Of a stretch of 64,000 nucleotides of DNA, positions 1 to 8,772 are shown one piece after another (positions within the stretch are counted from its first letter, which is position 1; every line of letters starts with the position of its first letter). The stretch spans positions 1 to 64,000 of the forward strand of contig DATKAE010000052.1 in NCBI GenBank assembly GCA_035498405.1. The letters are read 5' to 3'. The position numbers and the translations under genes are program-made. The notes under the pieces are model-generated. The model was not told the DNA's origin, ran no database searches, and saw only the letters and a program-made list of their open reading frames with translations. Origin of the DNA: DATBFU01 sp035498405 (lineage in GTDB: Bacteria > Acidobacteriota > Thermoanaerobaculia > UBA5066 > Gp7-AA6).

Positions 1-1
1 G

Positions 2-88
2 GCCTTCTACAACCACCAGCGACCTCATCAGGGATACAGACTCAATGGCCGTACTCCAGCCAATATCTTCCTCGGTGCGATACAGTGA
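2..88 (+). CDS. Transposase C-terminal end (IS3/IS481-type integrase fold), cut by window edge
   Basis: The first 28 codons read AFYNHQRPHQ followed by GYRLNGRTPANIF and end at TGA (86-88). The pattern YNxxRPHxGxxxxTPA is the typical end of the DDE (rve) integrase core of IS3 and IS481 family transposases, close after the catalytic Glu. The 5' part lies outside the window, so I cannot tell whether the transposase is intact. Downstream, GTGTC (about 113) and GACAC (about 137) flank a short stretch that could be the right end of the element, lying right against the stop of the next gene; that boundary is a guess. Confidence 0.75.
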   Translation, partial: AFYNHQRPHQGYRLNGRTPANIFLGAIQ

Positions 89-142
89 AAAAGACCTCTC
101 TCGGACCAGAAAAGTGTCAACACCCTTCCGAAGCCGGACACA

Positions 143-949
143 CTAGGAGACGATCACGCCGGCGTAGCCCACGACACTCGAGGTGTCGCCCGTCTCGTCC
201 CCGCTGTCGCGGCGGGCGACGACGCGGGCGCTGCTCGCTCCGAGCTGCCGCGCGGCGAAGAGCAGGGCAGTCGCGGGGAGCACGCCGCACATGGAGATGT
301 GGCCGCCCAGAACCGTCGCGAAGAGACCCTCGGGATCCAGAGCCTCGACACGCGCCAGGGCCCTTTCGTCCTTCTCTCGCCCGATGCGGCGAGACTCGTA
401 GTGATTCATGTCGGAGGAAGCGAGGATCAGGGGCCGATCCTGTTGCTCCGACACGGCCCGGGCCACCGCCTCCCCGATCTCGCGGCAGAGGTCCAGGTCG
501 TGCGCGCCGATCGAGATCGGCACGAGGCGGACGTCCGGTCGTAAGACCTGCAGGAAGGGGAGCTGGACCTCCAGGGAGTGCTCCCGAACGTGGGCTGCGG
601 AGTCCTCTTCGAGCGACGGCGCGAGCTCGAGCAGCCGGGCGGCGATACGCCGGTCGACCGTCACCTCGCCGAGCGGAGTCCGCCAGGCGTCGGAGGGTTC
701 CAGCGACGCCGGCTTTCCTCGCCCGGTGTGGTTGGGGCAGAGGATGATTACGATCTCGGGGATGGAGACTCGCCCGTACACGGCTCCCGCCACGGGGCCC
801 GAGTAGATGTAGCCCGCATGCGGAACGATGGCCCCGATGGCCCGCTCGGCCGGCTCCTCCGAGGCGAGGTAGGAGCGCACGTCGGCCTCGAGGCGTTCGC
901 GCCGCCCCTCGTAGAAAGAACCGGCGAACCCAGGCGGACGGACAGGCAT
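143..949 (-). CDS. MEMO-family protein (AmmeMemoRadiSam system protein B)
   Basis: A 268-residue protein of the MEMO1/AMMECR-linked family, whose members have an extradiol-dioxygenase-like fold; the bacterial function is not settled. Visible hallmarks are PHAGYIYSG (43-51, His44), REHSLEVQLPFL (122-133, His124), SSDMNHY (178-184) and CGVLPA (Cys221). These match the metal-site His/His/Cys positions of the family. It starts with ATG at 949; the reading frame stays open much further upstream but overlaps a better-supported gene there. The AMMECR1 and radical SAM partners usual for this trio are not next to it. A TAGAAT hexamer lies at 964-969, 14 nt before the ATG. The gene ends just beside the transposase remnant. 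Confidence 0.9.
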   Translation of the reverse strand: MPVRPPGFAGSFYEGRRERLEADVRSYLASEEPAERAIGAIVPHAGYIYSGPVAGAVYGRVSIPEIVIILCPNHTGRGKPASLEPSDAWRTPLGEVTVDRRIAARLLELAPSLEEDSAAHVREHSLEVQLPFLQVLRPDVRLVPISIGAHDLDLCREIGEAVARAVSEQQDRPLILASSDMNHYESRRIGREKDERALARVEALDPEGLFATVLGGHISMCGVLPATALLFAARQLGASSARVVARRDSGDETGDTSSVVGYAGVIVS

Positions 950-1086
950 CAGTGCGCGGGGGGATTCTATCCGGGCCGACGGCGTTTTCGAGGTTCGCCG
1001 CGACGAGGAGTCTCGGCTGCGATGACCGTCCGTCGGCCGCTCGGGATGACCGCGCACGGACGCGGCTGGCCCGGGGTCGCTCGCGG

Positions 1087-1917
1087 TCAGTTGACGATGA
1101 AGGTCGACTCGGTCGTCAGATTGCCCACCTGCGCGCGAATCTTCGTCACACCCGTCTTGTGGCCCGACGCGATGCCGGCGGCGTCGATCGAGGCGACGGA
1201 GGGATCGGCGGAGGTGAAGCGCGCGGACGCCCCTTCGATTTCGGTCCCGTCGGCGCCGTAGACCATGACCTGATAGTGCTGCGAATCCCCGACGCGCGCC
1301 AGCGCGGTCGCCGGGAGCAGAACGAGCTTGCTGATCGGGCGGGTGTCCACGGTCACCTCGGCGCCGGTCTGGAGGTCGCCGACCTTGGCGACGATTTCCG
1401 CTTTCCCGGCCGCGGCCGAGGTCACGACGCCGTCCGGCGACACGGTCGCGATCTTTTCGTTGGAGCTGCTCCAGGTGACCGGAATCGCAACGACTCGGTC
1501 GTGGGAGTCCTTCACGACGGCTTGAAGGGGGAGCGGGGAGCCGGGAGGTCCGACCAGGCGCGCGGTCAGGGGCGTGATCTCGACGACCTTGGCGTCCACC
1601 ACTTCGACGGAAATGGATGTGGACAGATTCTCCAGAGTCGCCTTCACGACAGCCTTTCCTTCCTTCTTCGAAATCAGGCGCCCGCTCCCGTCGACCTCGA
1701 CGATCTCCCGATCCGAAGAAGACCAGGTCGGGCCGGGAGAGTCCGGCACCGGCTGACCCCTCTTGTCCAGGACCCGGGCCACCAGCCGCTGCGGCCGCTC
1801 CAGGCCGTAGATCTTGACTTTCTTCGGCGTGACCTCGATCGAGGCGGGCTTCTGGCCGCAGGCCAGCGTTAGGGCGCAGGCGGCGCCGAGGGCGGTCGCG
1901 GCGAGGCGGCTTCGCAT
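1087..1917 (-). CDS. Ig-like (BIG2-type) repeat lipoprotein
   Basis: A 276-residue exported protein. The N-terminus is a lipoprotein signal peptide with the lipobox LTLAC (Cys20). The rest is about three Ig-like modules of roughly 80 residues, each carrying the bacterial Ig-like group 2 pattern, for example TWSSSDREIVEVDGSG and TWSSSNEKIATVSPDG followed by a glycine/alanine turn and GKA(V/E). Such proteins are usually envelope-anchored adhesion or scaffold proteins; no catalytic motif is visible. A good ribosome binding site (AAGGAGA) lies 8 nt before the ATG at 1917, and TATCAT about 25 nt further up may be its -10. Its specific ligand cannot be inferred. Confidence 0.85.
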   Translation of the reverse strand: MRSRLAATALGAACALTLACGQKPASIEVTPKKVKIYGLERPQRLVARVLDKRGQPVPDSPGPTWSSSDREIVEVDGSGRLISKKEGKAVVKATLENLSTSISVEVVDAKVVEITPLTARLVGPPGSPLPLQAVVKDSHDRVVAIPVTWSSSNEKIATVSPDGVVTSAAAGKAEIVAKVGDLQTGAEVTVDTRPISKLVLLPATALARVGDSQHYQVMVYGADGTEIEGASARFTSADPSVASIDAAGIASGHKTGVTKIRAQVGNLTTESTFIVN

Positions 1918-1994
1918 GGGCGTGGTCTCCTTCGGTTGTGAAAAATGATAACAGCTCCAGGCGCGTTCCCGGCTGCGACCGCCTTTCCCTTGTG

Positions 1995-2663
1995 TCACAT
2001 TCGCCGGAGGATGCGTCGCGCCTTGAGCTCGACACGCCGAGGATGGCGGACCGGGTCGTACAGGCGCGGCGAAGGGACGATGGCGGCCAGCGTCGCCGCC
2101 TCGAGGTCCGAGAGGCTTGCCGCCGGCTTTCCGAAGTAGCGCCGCGCGGCGGCCTCCGCGCCGTACGTGCGGCGGCCGAACTCGATGACGTTCAGGTAGA
2201 GCTCGAGGATGCGCTTCTTGGGAAGCTCCCTTTCGAGGCGAAGCGCGATCGCCCATTCCCGCAGCTTGCGCCACGGCGTTCGCGCCGGCGAGAGGTAGAG
2301 GTTCTTGGCGAGCTGCTGCGTGATGGTCGAGGCGCCGTGGTGAATCTGCTTCTCGCGCCAATCCCGGTCGGCCGCTTCACGGACGGCCTCCCAGTCCACG
2401 CCGTCGTGCGACCAGAAGCGCGCGTCCTCCGCGACCACGACGGCCCGCCTCAAGGCCGGCGCGATCGCCGAAAGCGGCACGGGAGTCCACTCGAGGTGCG
2501 GGTCCTCCCCGCGCCGGTGGAGGTCCGCTTTGCGCCTCTCCATGAACGCGGTCGTCTTCGGAAAGGAAGCCGCGAGGGGGCGCACGTCCGGGAGCGTGAC
2601 CCAGAAGAGCGCCGCGGCCGCGAGGAAGACAGCGAGAAGGAAAACGAGAGCGCGACCGATCAC
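1995..2663 (-). CDS. mtgA: Monofunctional peptidoglycan transglycosylase
   Basis: A GT51 enzyme that polymerises lipid II glycan strands at the inner membrane. The 222-residue length fits MtgA. There is one N-terminal membrane anchor (residues 2-22), then the catalytic Glu in VVAEDARFWSHDG (Glu79), the GASTITQQLAKNLYLSP motif (110-126) and RILELYLNVIEFG (151-163). No transpeptidase domain follows, so this is the monofunctional form. The start is taken as GTG at 2663, because the open frame upstream runs into the neighbouring aminotransferase and the anchor begins right here. A bifunctional PBP1B-type enzyme is also encoded at 29600. Confidence 0.92.
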   Translation of the reverse strand: MIGRALVFLLAVFLAAAALFWVTLPDVRPLAASFPKTTAFMERRKADLHRRGEDPHLEWTPVPLSAIAPALRRAVVVAEDARFWSHDGVDWEAVREAADRDWREKQIHHGASTITQQLAKNLYLSPARTPWRKLREWAIALRLERELPKKRILELYLNVIEFGRRTYGAEAAARRYFGKPAASLSDLEAATLAAIVPSPRLYDPVRHPRRVELKARRILRRM

Positions 2664-2725
2664 GTGCCGTCCCGATCCCGCCGGGAGAGCGGGAAGGCTC
2701 GCGGGCGCGATTGGAGACTCCCGGG

Positions 2726-4069
2726 CTATTGTTTCGCCTGCGTGAGCGCCCGGCGCAGCTTCCGCACGCCTTCGTCCGCCTCGTCCTTCGAGAGAATCAA
2801 GTGCGGCCGGAAGCGAATCGCGTTGGCTCCCGAGGCGAGCGCCATCACGCCGTTCTCGAGGCAGGCGGCGAGTGTCCGCTCGCGCATGGGCTTGTCCGGA
2901 AGATCGAACGCCACGAAGAGCCCGCGGCCCCGCACGTTCGTCATCACGGCCGGAAACTCCTGCGCGAGCTCGCGGAGCTTCCCCTGGAGGTGCTCGCCGA
3001 CCGCGCGCGCGTTCTCGATCAGATGGTCCTCGACGATGATCTCCAGATACCGAGCGCAGCGCACCATGTCGACCAGGTTGCCGCCCCAGGTCGAATTGAT
3101 CCGCGAGGAAATCTTGAAGACGTTGTCGGGAACTTCGTCGATCCGGTGGTTGGAGGCGAAGCCGCAGACCTGCGTCTTCTTGCCGAAAGCGAACATGTCG
3201 GGCTCGACACCGAACTGCTGCCACGCCCACATGGAACCGGTCAGGCCGACACCCGTCTGGACCTCGTCGAAGATGAGCAGGAAGTCGAGCTCGTCGGCGA
3301 GCGCGCGCAGCCTCCGAAAGAGCTCGGGCCGGAAGTGGTTGTCGCCGCCCTCGCCCTGGATCGGCTCGAGGATCAGCGCGGCGATGTCGTCCGGGTTCGA
3401 CGCGCAGGCGGCCCGGATCTCGCGCTCGACGGTCTCCTCGGCGGAAGCGACCTCCCGAAGCACCTGCTCGGTCACCGGAAAAGAGAGCCGCGGGCAGGTC
3501 AGGCGAGGCCAGTCGAAGGTCGGGTAGTACTGCGTCTTTCGCGGGTCGGCCGTGTTGGTCAGCGACAGCGAGTAGCCCGAGCGGCCGTGAAAGGCGTTGC
3601 GGAAGTGGAGAACCTTCTTGCCCTTCTCGCCTTTGCCCCGCGCGAGGTTCTTGCGGACTTTCCAGTCGAAGGCCGTCTTGAGCGTGTTCTCGATGGCGAG
3701 CGTGCCCCCCTCGACGAAGAAGAGGTGGTCGCGGTGGCTCGGCGGCACGGCCAGGGCGGAGAACGTCTCGACGAACCGCGCGAAGTGCTCCGTGTAGATG
3801 TCGCTCGTGGAGGGCTTTGTCAGCGCCGCCTGCAGCAGCGCTTCCCGGAACTCCGGGTCTTCCATCTTCGGGTGGTTGTATCCGATCGGGAGGGTTGCGA
3901 AACAGGAGAAGAAATCCAGGATCGGCCGCTCGCTCCGCGCGTCGTAGAGGTAGGAGCCGCGGCTCCTTTCCATGTCCATGACGACGTGGTACCCGTCCAC
4001 GAGGATGTGGCGGGACAGGACGTCCAGAACGTTCTTCGGGGAAAGCTCGGTTGTGGTGGTTGTGCTCAT
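2726..4069 (-). CDS. lat: L-lysine 6-transaminase
   Basis: A class III PLP-dependent aminotransferase of 447 residues. It transfers the epsilon-amino group of lysine to 2-oxoglutarate, giving alpha-aminoadipate semialdehyde (piperideine-6-carboxylate). Diagnostic stretches are SCFATLPIGYNHP (55-67), DEVQTG (268-273) and FGKKTQVCGF (295-304), where one of Lys297/298 binds PLP; this KKTQVCG signature separates lysine 6-aminotransferases from ornithine and GABA enzymes. The ATG at 4069 is preceded by a GAGGGA-like ribosome binding site. The expected semialdehyde dehydrogenase is not adjacent, so the enzyme could serve lysine breakdown or supply of a special precursor. Confidence 0.9.
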   Translation of the reverse strand: MSTTTTTELSPKNVLDVLSRHILVDGYHVVMDMERSRGSYLYDARSERPILDFFSCFATLPIGYNHPKMEDPEFREALLQAALTKPSTSDIYTEHFARFVETFSALAVPPSHRDHLFFVEGGTLAIENTLKTAFDWKVRKNLARGKGEKGKKVLHFRNAFHGRSGYSLSLTNTADPRKTQYYPTFDWPRLTCPRLSFPVTEQVLREVASAEETVEREIRAACASNPDDIAALILEPIQGEGGDNHFRPELFRRLRALADELDFLLIFDEVQTGVGLTGSMWAWQQFGVEPDMFAFGKKTQVCGFASNHRIDEVPDNVFKISSRINSTWGGNLVDMVRCARYLEIIVEDHLIENARAVGEHLQGKLRELAQEFPAVMTNVRGRGLFVAFDLPDKPMRERTLAACLENGVMALASGANAIRFRPHLILSKDEADEGVRKLRRALTQAKQ

Positions 4070-4179
4070 GAGGTCCCTCGCGCGGGTCAAAAACCGCCGA
4101 ACGCTACCATTTTTCGGTGCGACCTCCAACCCCCGTGACGGCGTGTCTGCCCCGGCGCGATGGCCTGGGGAAGTGGCCT

Positions 4180-5325
4180 TCAGGAGAGCAGGACGGCCGG
4201 GATTCGCCGGTCTTCGGGCTCCGCCGCGGTCGCCTGGTCCTTGCCGTGCTGCTTGGCGCGATAGAGCGCGGCGTCCGCGGAGCGCAGCAGCTCGTTCTTC
4301 TGCTGCTCGACGGAGGCGGCCGGGGTGGCGTGCGACCGGATCGACGAGACTCCCATGGACGCCGTGATCTGCCCGTGCAGGTTGAGCGCCGGCTCGTTGA
4401 AGCCGTACGGGCGCGAGAGAAAGATCGATCCCCGGATCGCGTCCCGGATGACCTCGGCCGCCTGCATCCCCTGACGCAGGGAGTGTCCCGGCAAGATCAG
4501 GACGAACTCATCCCCGCCGTAGCGAGTCAGAGTCGCGCGCTCGTCGGTGACGGTTCGCTTCAAGAGGTAGCCCACCTCGCGCAGGACCTGGCTTCCCGCC
4601 AGGTGGCCGTGGTGGTCGTTGACGGATTTGAGGTTGTCGAGATCCAGGAAGATCACGCAGAGATCCCCGCCGTCCCGGCTGATGCGGGAGAGCTCCTGCG
4701 TCAAGCGCAGGTGCAGGTAGCGCTCGTTGTAGAGACCCGTCAGGCCGTCGCGCTTGGCGACCTCGTAGGCGCGCCGGGCGTCGAGCAGGTTTTGGATCGA
4801 GATCGAGGCGTAGTCGGCGAAGATCTCGAGCAGCCGCCGGTCCTTGTCGCGAAAGCCTCCCGGGCCGTTGCGATTCACGAGCTCCAGCACGCCGCAAACC
4901 GATGCCTCGATGCGGATCGGGACGCAGAGGATCGACTTGGTCTCGAACCCTTCGGAGAGGTCCGGCGTGGGGTAGAAGAACGGATCCCCGACAACGTCGT
5001 CGGTCGTGTACGCGACACCGGTCGCGTAGACGTGCCCGACGATCCCGGTACGGGCCGGCATGCGCTTGGCGAGGCGCCGCTCGGCGTTGCCGCCGAAGGC
5101 CGCGATGAAGACGAGCTCGTTCTCCATCCGGTCGTCCGAATTCTTCGTCAGGGGATCGTCGAGAAGGATGGAGCCGGCTTCGGAGGGAACGAACTCGTTG
5201 GCTTTCTGGAGGATTTCGCGCAGGAAGCGGTCGATCTCGATCTCGCCGGAGTAGGTGTAGTAGGCCTTATGACGCTCGAGGAAGTTCTCGAGCCTGCGGT
5301 TCTCGAGAGTCAGGACTTGCAGCAC
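4180..5325 (-). CDS. GAF-GGDEF diguanylate cyclase
   Basis: A cytosolic signalling protein of 381 residues that should make cyclic di-GMP. A short N-terminal helix leads into a GAF sensory domain (about 30-182) and then a GGDEF domain (about 184-360). The active motif RYGGDEF is complete (268-274), and the metal-binding region DLDNLKSVNDHHGH (228-241) is present, so activity is likely. No RxxD inhibitory site is visible at the usual place just before the GGDEF motif. The start is GTG at 5325, preceded by AGGCG; in-frame codons further up lead into the divergent rsmA promoter region. It is transcribed away from rsmA. The GAF ligand is unknown. Confidence 0.9.
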   Translation of the reverse strand: MLQVLTLENRRLENFLERHKAYYTYSGEIEIDRFLREILQKANEFVPSEAGSILLDDPLTKNSDDRMENELVFIAAFGGNAERRLAKRMPARTGIVGHVYATGVAYTTDDVVGDPFFYPTPDLSEGFETKSILCVPIRIEASVCGVLELVNRNGPGGFRDKDRRLLEIFADYASISIQNLLDARRAYEVAKRDGLTGLYNERYLHLRLTQELSRISRDGGDLCVIFLDLDNLKSVNDHHGHLAGSQVLREVGYLLKRTVTDERATLTRYGGDEFVLILPGHSLRQGMQAAEVIRDAIRGSIFLSRPYGFNEPALNLHGQITASMGVSSIRSHATPAASVEQQKNELLRSADAALYRAKQHGKDQATAAEPEDRRIPAVLLS

Positions 5326-5372
5326 AGGGGCGCCTAAGTACCAAATTTTACCATCTGATACCCTCCTTTGGC

Positions 5373-6269
5373 GTGCCTCGGGAGGCAGTTCCGCGAAAAG
5401 CGCGGCCCGTGGGCGGGTTGCGGGGCGCCGTCCGGCCGCGGGGAGGCCCCCGCGGGACCCCGGCCCGAAAGCGTTGGGGGCAGCACTTTCTCGCCTCGCC
5501 GGAAACCGCAGTGCGCATTGTGGACGCCGCCGGGATCGGTCCCGAGGACACGGTTGTGGAGGTGGGACCGGGCGACGGTGCGCTGACGCGTCCCATCGCG
5601 CGACGCGGGGCGCGCCTGCTGGCGATCGAGATCGATCCGCTTCGAGCCGCGGCGCTCTCGGAGGAATTCGTCGGAGAGGCCCGAGTGTCGGTGATCGCCG
5701 GGGACGTCCTGCGCAAGACCTTCGCCGAGTGGCTGCGCGAGGCGGGCGCGAAGGGCCCCGCGGTCCTGCTCGGCAACCTTCCTTATTACATCGCGACACC
5801 CATTCTCTTGCGCGCGATCCAGGAGCCGGAGGCGATCTCTCGCGCGATCGCCACCGTCCAGCGCGAAGTGGCGCGTCGGATCATCGCGCGGCCCGGGCAG
5901 GAGGAGTACGGCTACCTTTCCGTGCGCGCGGCGGCGCATGCCCGCGCCCGCATCCTGTTCGACCTGCCCGCCTCCGCGTTTCGGCCGCGTCCCAAGGTCG
6001 TTTCGAGCGTACTCGAGCTTTCCCCGCGAGAGGCTCCCCTCGATCCGGGGCCGCGCGACCGCGCGCTGACGCTCGCCTCGCTCGGCTTCCGAAACCGCCG
6101 CAAGACGCTCGCCAACGCCCTGGCTTCCGCCGGGCCCCGTTCGGCCTGGGAGGAGGCGCTCGCGGCGATGGGCTTCTCGCCGAAGGCGCGAGCCGAGGAG
6201 CTCGCCCTCGAGGACTTTCTGGAGCTCGCGCGCCGCGTCCCGCCGGCAGCGCCCCGAGTAGCGCCGTGA
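5373..6269 (+). CDS. rsmA: 16S rRNA dimethyladenosine transferase
   Basis: RsmA/KsgA dimethylates the two adjacent adenines of the 3'-terminal hairpin of 16S rRNA using S-adenosylmethionine. The 298-residue protein shows KRWGQHFL (33-40), the SAM-binding VEVGPGDGALT (62-72), and the target-adenine motif NLPYYIATPI (135-144). About 30 extra basic, low-complexity residues precede the conserved start. The GTG at 5373 has no clear ribosome binding site, so a start closer to residue 30 is possible. The stop overlaps the start of the RNase J gene by 4 nt, which suggests coupled translation of two RNA-metabolism enzymes. Confidence 0.93.
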   Translation: MPREAVPRKARPVGGLRGAVRPRGGPRGTPARKRWGQHFLASPETAVRIVDAAGIGPEDTVVEVGPGDGALTRPIARRGARLLAIEIDPLRAAALSEEFVGEARVSVIAGDVLRKTFAEWLREAGAKGPAVLLGNLPYYIATPILLRAIQEPEAISRAIATVQREVARRIIARPGQEEYGYLSVRAAAHARARILFDLPASAFRPRPKVVSSVLELSPREAPLDPGPRDRALTLASLGFRNRRKTLANALASAGPRSAWEEALAAMGFSPKARAEELALEDFLELARRVPPAAPRVAP

Positions 6270-7885
6270 GCGTCGTCGAGATCGTTGCGTTGGGCGGCCT
6301 CGGCGAGTTTGGCAAGAACGTTCTCTGGCTGCGTTGCCAGGAATCGAGCGTGCTCGTGGACGTCGGCGTCTCGTTCCCCGACGAGACTTTCCCCGGGATC
6401 GATCGGATCGCGCCGGACTTCTCGCCGCTGCGAAACGAGAGGATCGACGCGATCCTCCTCACGCACGGGCACGAGGACCACATTGGGGCCTTGCCGCTCC
6501 TGCGCGAGTGGTGCGAGGCGCCCGTCTACGGCCTTCCTTTCACTCTCGCGCTGGTGGAGCGGCGGCTCGCCGAGTCGCAGGCTCCCGTGGGACGCCTCCA
6601 AGAGGTGCGGGGCGGCGAGAGGTTCGAGGCCGGCCGCTTCGCGTTCACCTTCTTTCGCGTCTCGCACTCCGTGCCGGATTCCGCCGCGGTCCTGATCGAG
6701 GCGGGAGGGCTGCGCCTGCTGCACTCGGGCGACTTCAAGCTCGACACCGACCCGCCCGACCAAGAGTGGACCGATCGGGACGGCATCGCCGCCGCGGTGG
6801 GTACGGGTGTCGACCTGGCGCTGATCGACTCGACCAATGCCGAGAGGCCGGGCCGCGCCCCCTCGGAGGGGCTGGCGGGCCGGGGCCTGGCCGCCGCGTT
6901 CGGAAACGCTCCCGGCCGCATCCTGCTGACCACCTTCTCGAGTCACGTCGCGCGGATCTCCCAGGCCGTGAATTCGGGTCTCGCGCTCCATCGCCGGATC
7001 GCGTTTCTCGGCCGGAGCATGCGCACCGTCGGCGAGATCGCCGAGCGGTTTGGACGGCTGCGGCTGCCGGCGGACTATCGTGTCCCGCCTCCGGAGCTCG
7101 CCCAAGAGCCGCCGAACCGGCTGCTCTGCCTGGTCGGCGGGAGTCAGGGCGAGCCCTTCTCGGCCCTCTACCGGCTGGCGCTCGACGAGCACACCGATCT
7201 GAAGCTCTCCGCCGGAGACCTCGTTCTGTTCTCTTCACGGACGATTCCCGGCCACGAGCGCTCGGTCAACCGCGTCGTCGATCACCTCGTGCGGCGCGGC
7301 GTGCGCGTGCTGCGCGAGGCGGACCCGCCGCTCCACGTCTCGGGGCACGCGCATCGGGAGGATCTGGCCGATTGGCTGGAGCTCGCGCGGCCGAGGCACG
7401 TCGTGCCGGTCCACGGAGAGCGGCGAATGCTTGCCGCCGCAGCGGAGGTGGCTGTGGGCCGCGGTGTGCCGGCCGAGCGGATCCACCTCCTCGACAACGG
7501 GGATCGACTCGTGCTTTCGGCCTCCGATCTGCGGATCGAGCGGGCCGCGGTCGCGGCCGAGCGAATCTACCTCGACTCACGACCGGAGGCCGTCGAGCCG
7601 GGCATCGTGAAGGACCGCCGGCAGATGGCCGAAGAAGGATTCGTCCTCGTACTCGTCCCCTCCGGCCCGGAGGGCGAGGTCTTCGTCGTGGCGCGCGGTG
7701 TCGCGGCGCCGGAGGCCGAGCTGGCCGGCGAAGTCGGGCGCGCCGTGCGGCCGCTGCTCGGCAGGGCCACCGAGGAGGAGCGGGCGGACCCCGAATGGCT
7801 GCGCGCCGAGGTCGCTCTGGCCGCGAAGCGGGCCTGCCGGCGTGTCTTCGGGGTGAGACCGGTGATCGTGCCGGTCGTCGTGTAG
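6266..7885 (+). CDS. rnj: Ribonuclease J-type beta-CASP nuclease
   Basis: A 539-residue metallo-beta-lactamase/beta-CASP nuclease involved in mRNA decay and rRNA maturation as a 5' exo- and endoribonuclease. It contains the zinc motif HGHEDH (67-72), the later ligand region LLHSGDFKLD, the beta-CASP stretch FSSRTIPGHE, and the closing HVSGHAHREDL and PVHGE motifs. Family members are usually 550-560 residues, so the length is right, including the C-terminal domain. The GTG start lies inside the rsmA stop (GTGA overlap), which fixes the start. RNase J is common in lineages with a reduced RNase E-type degradosome. Confidence 0.93.
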   Translation: MSVVEIVALGGLGEFGKNVLWLRCQESSVLVDVGVSFPDETFPGIDRIAPDFSPLRNERIDAILLTHGHEDHIGALPLLREWCEAPVYGLPFTLALVERRLAESQAPVGRLQEVRGGERFEAGRFAFTFFRVSHSVPDSAAVLIEAGGLRLLHSGDFKLDTDPPDQEWTDRDGIAAAVGTGVDLALIDSTNAERPGRAPSEGLAGRGLAAAFGNAPGRILLTTFSSHVARISQAVNSGLALHRRIAFLGRSMRTVGEIAERFGRLRLPADYRVPPPELAQEPPNRLLCLVGGSQGEPFSALYRLALDEHTDLKLSAGDLVLFSSRTIPGHERSVNRVVDHLVRRGVRVLREADPPLHVSGHAHREDLADWLELARPRHVVPVHGERRMLAAAAEVAVGRGVPAERIHLLDNGDRLVLSASDLRIERAAVAAERIYLDSRPEAVEPGIVKDRRQMAEEGFVLVLVPSGPEGEVFVVARGVAAPEAELAGEVGRAVRPLLGRATEEERADPEWLRAEVALAAKRACRRVFGVRPVIVPVVV

Positions 7886-7901
7886 CCTCGTCTTCGAGGC
7901 G

Positions 7902-8129
7902 CTATGCCCTCTCGTTCCAGCGGCGGGCGTGGGCGACGGCCAGGCGCATGACTCCATAGACGGCCACGCAGAGCAGAAAGTCGAGCACCAGCCCCGCGTC
8001 GAATCGGAAGGGGAGGTGCTGAAGCACGCGGGGCAGGGCGGAGTAGAGAATCAGGAAGTAGATCCCGTTGCCGATCAGGATTGCGACGAGATACTCGATC
8101 CAACGCCGTGGCGTCATACCCATCGCCAT
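7902..8129 (-). CDS. Small two-helix membrane protein, unknown function
   Basis: A 75-residue protein with two hydrophobic segments (about 12-33 and 43-62), ending in a short basic tail. I do not recognise the family. It is a believable gene because the codon usage is like its neighbours, it has a proper membrane-protein profile, and a -10-like hexamer TAGACT (8139-8144) stands 9 nt before the ATG at 8129. Methionines 3 and 5 are alternative starts. It is convergent with the RNase J gene, with only a 16 bp gap, and divergent from msrA. Confidence 0.65.
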   Translation of the reverse strand: MAMGMTPRRWIEYLVAILIGNGIYFLILYSALPRVLQHLPFRFDAGLVLDFLLCVAVYGVMRLAVAHARRWNERA

Positions 8130-8138
8130 TTTGGCCGG

Positions 8139-8144
8139 AGTCTA
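8139..8144 (-). promoter_or_regulatory. -10-like element TAGACT for a leaderless start
   Basis: TAGACT lies 9 nt upstream of the ATG at 8129, followed by CC. The same TAGACTCC word precedes several other genes here at similar distance. There is no ribosome binding site between the hexamer and the start codon, and no good -35. Read as a promoter, this would give an mRNA with almost no leader. Confidence 0.45.
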
Positions 8145-8255
8145 TCCCGTCGCACCAGGATCCCGGGTGGGAACATCGGACGTCCCTCCGGGGTTGTGGA
8201 ATCGGCCGCGATGGCGGGGATGGCATTGGTAACGGCTCGAAAGGGAGGAGCGGCG

Positions 8256-8738
8256 ATGGAAGGTCGGACGGAAAAGGCGACGTTCGGGGCCGGCTGTTTC
8301 TGGGGGGTCGAGGCGGCCTTCCGGCAGGTGCCTGGTGTCGTGGACGCGGCGGTCGGATACGCCGGTGGGACGATGGCGAATCCCACGTATCGCGACGTCT
8401 GCACGGATGAGACGGGGCACGCCGAGGTGGTCGAGGTGACGTATGACCCGGCCCGCGTGTCGTACGAGCAGTTGCTCGACGTTTTCTGGGAGAACCACGA
8501 CCCGACGCAGCTCAATCGTCAGGGACCGGACGTCGGGACGCAGTACCGCTCGGCGATCTTCTTCCACACTCCCGCGCAGCGCGAGGCGGCGACCGCCTCG
8601 AAGGAGCGGCTCGAGAAGAGCGGCCGCTACCGCCGTCCCATCGTGACCGAGATCACGCCGGCTCCGACCTTCTACCGCGCCGAGGAGTACCACCAGAAGT
8701 ACCTCGAAAAGCGCGGCCTCGCGAGCTGCAAGGTCTAG
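8256..8738 (+). CDS. msrA: Peptide methionine-(S)-S-oxide reductase
   Basis: MsrA repairs oxidised methionine (S epimer) in proteins. The 160-residue protein has the catalytic GAGCFWGVE motif (11-19, Cys14), GYAGGT, and the substrate region WENHDPTQLNRQGPDVGTQYRS, and a second Cys near the C-terminus (Cys158 in ASCKV) that can act as the resolving cysteine. The length is that of a stand-alone MsrA without MsrB fusion or signal peptide, so it is cytosolic. A strong ribosome binding site (GGGAGGAG) precedes the ATG at 8256, so the long upstream open frame is not part of the gene. Confidence 0.95.
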   Translation: MEGRTEKATFGAGCFWGVEAAFRQVPGVVDAAVGYAGGTMANPTYRDVCTDETGHAEVVEVTYDPARVSYEQLLDVFWENHDPTQLNRQGPDVGTQYRSAIFFHTPAQREAATASKERLEKSGRYRRPIVTEITPAPTFYRAEEYHQKYLEKRGLASCKV

Positions 8739-8772
8739 AAGCGCGCGCTCGGAGGACTTCCCGGCGGCGCCG

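Noticed and set aside
143..2035. A single 630-codon open frame on the minus strand across two genes
   Set aside because: Only the part after 949 carries MEMO-family motifs; the upstream part is the shadow of the Ig-like lipoprotein gene in another frame.
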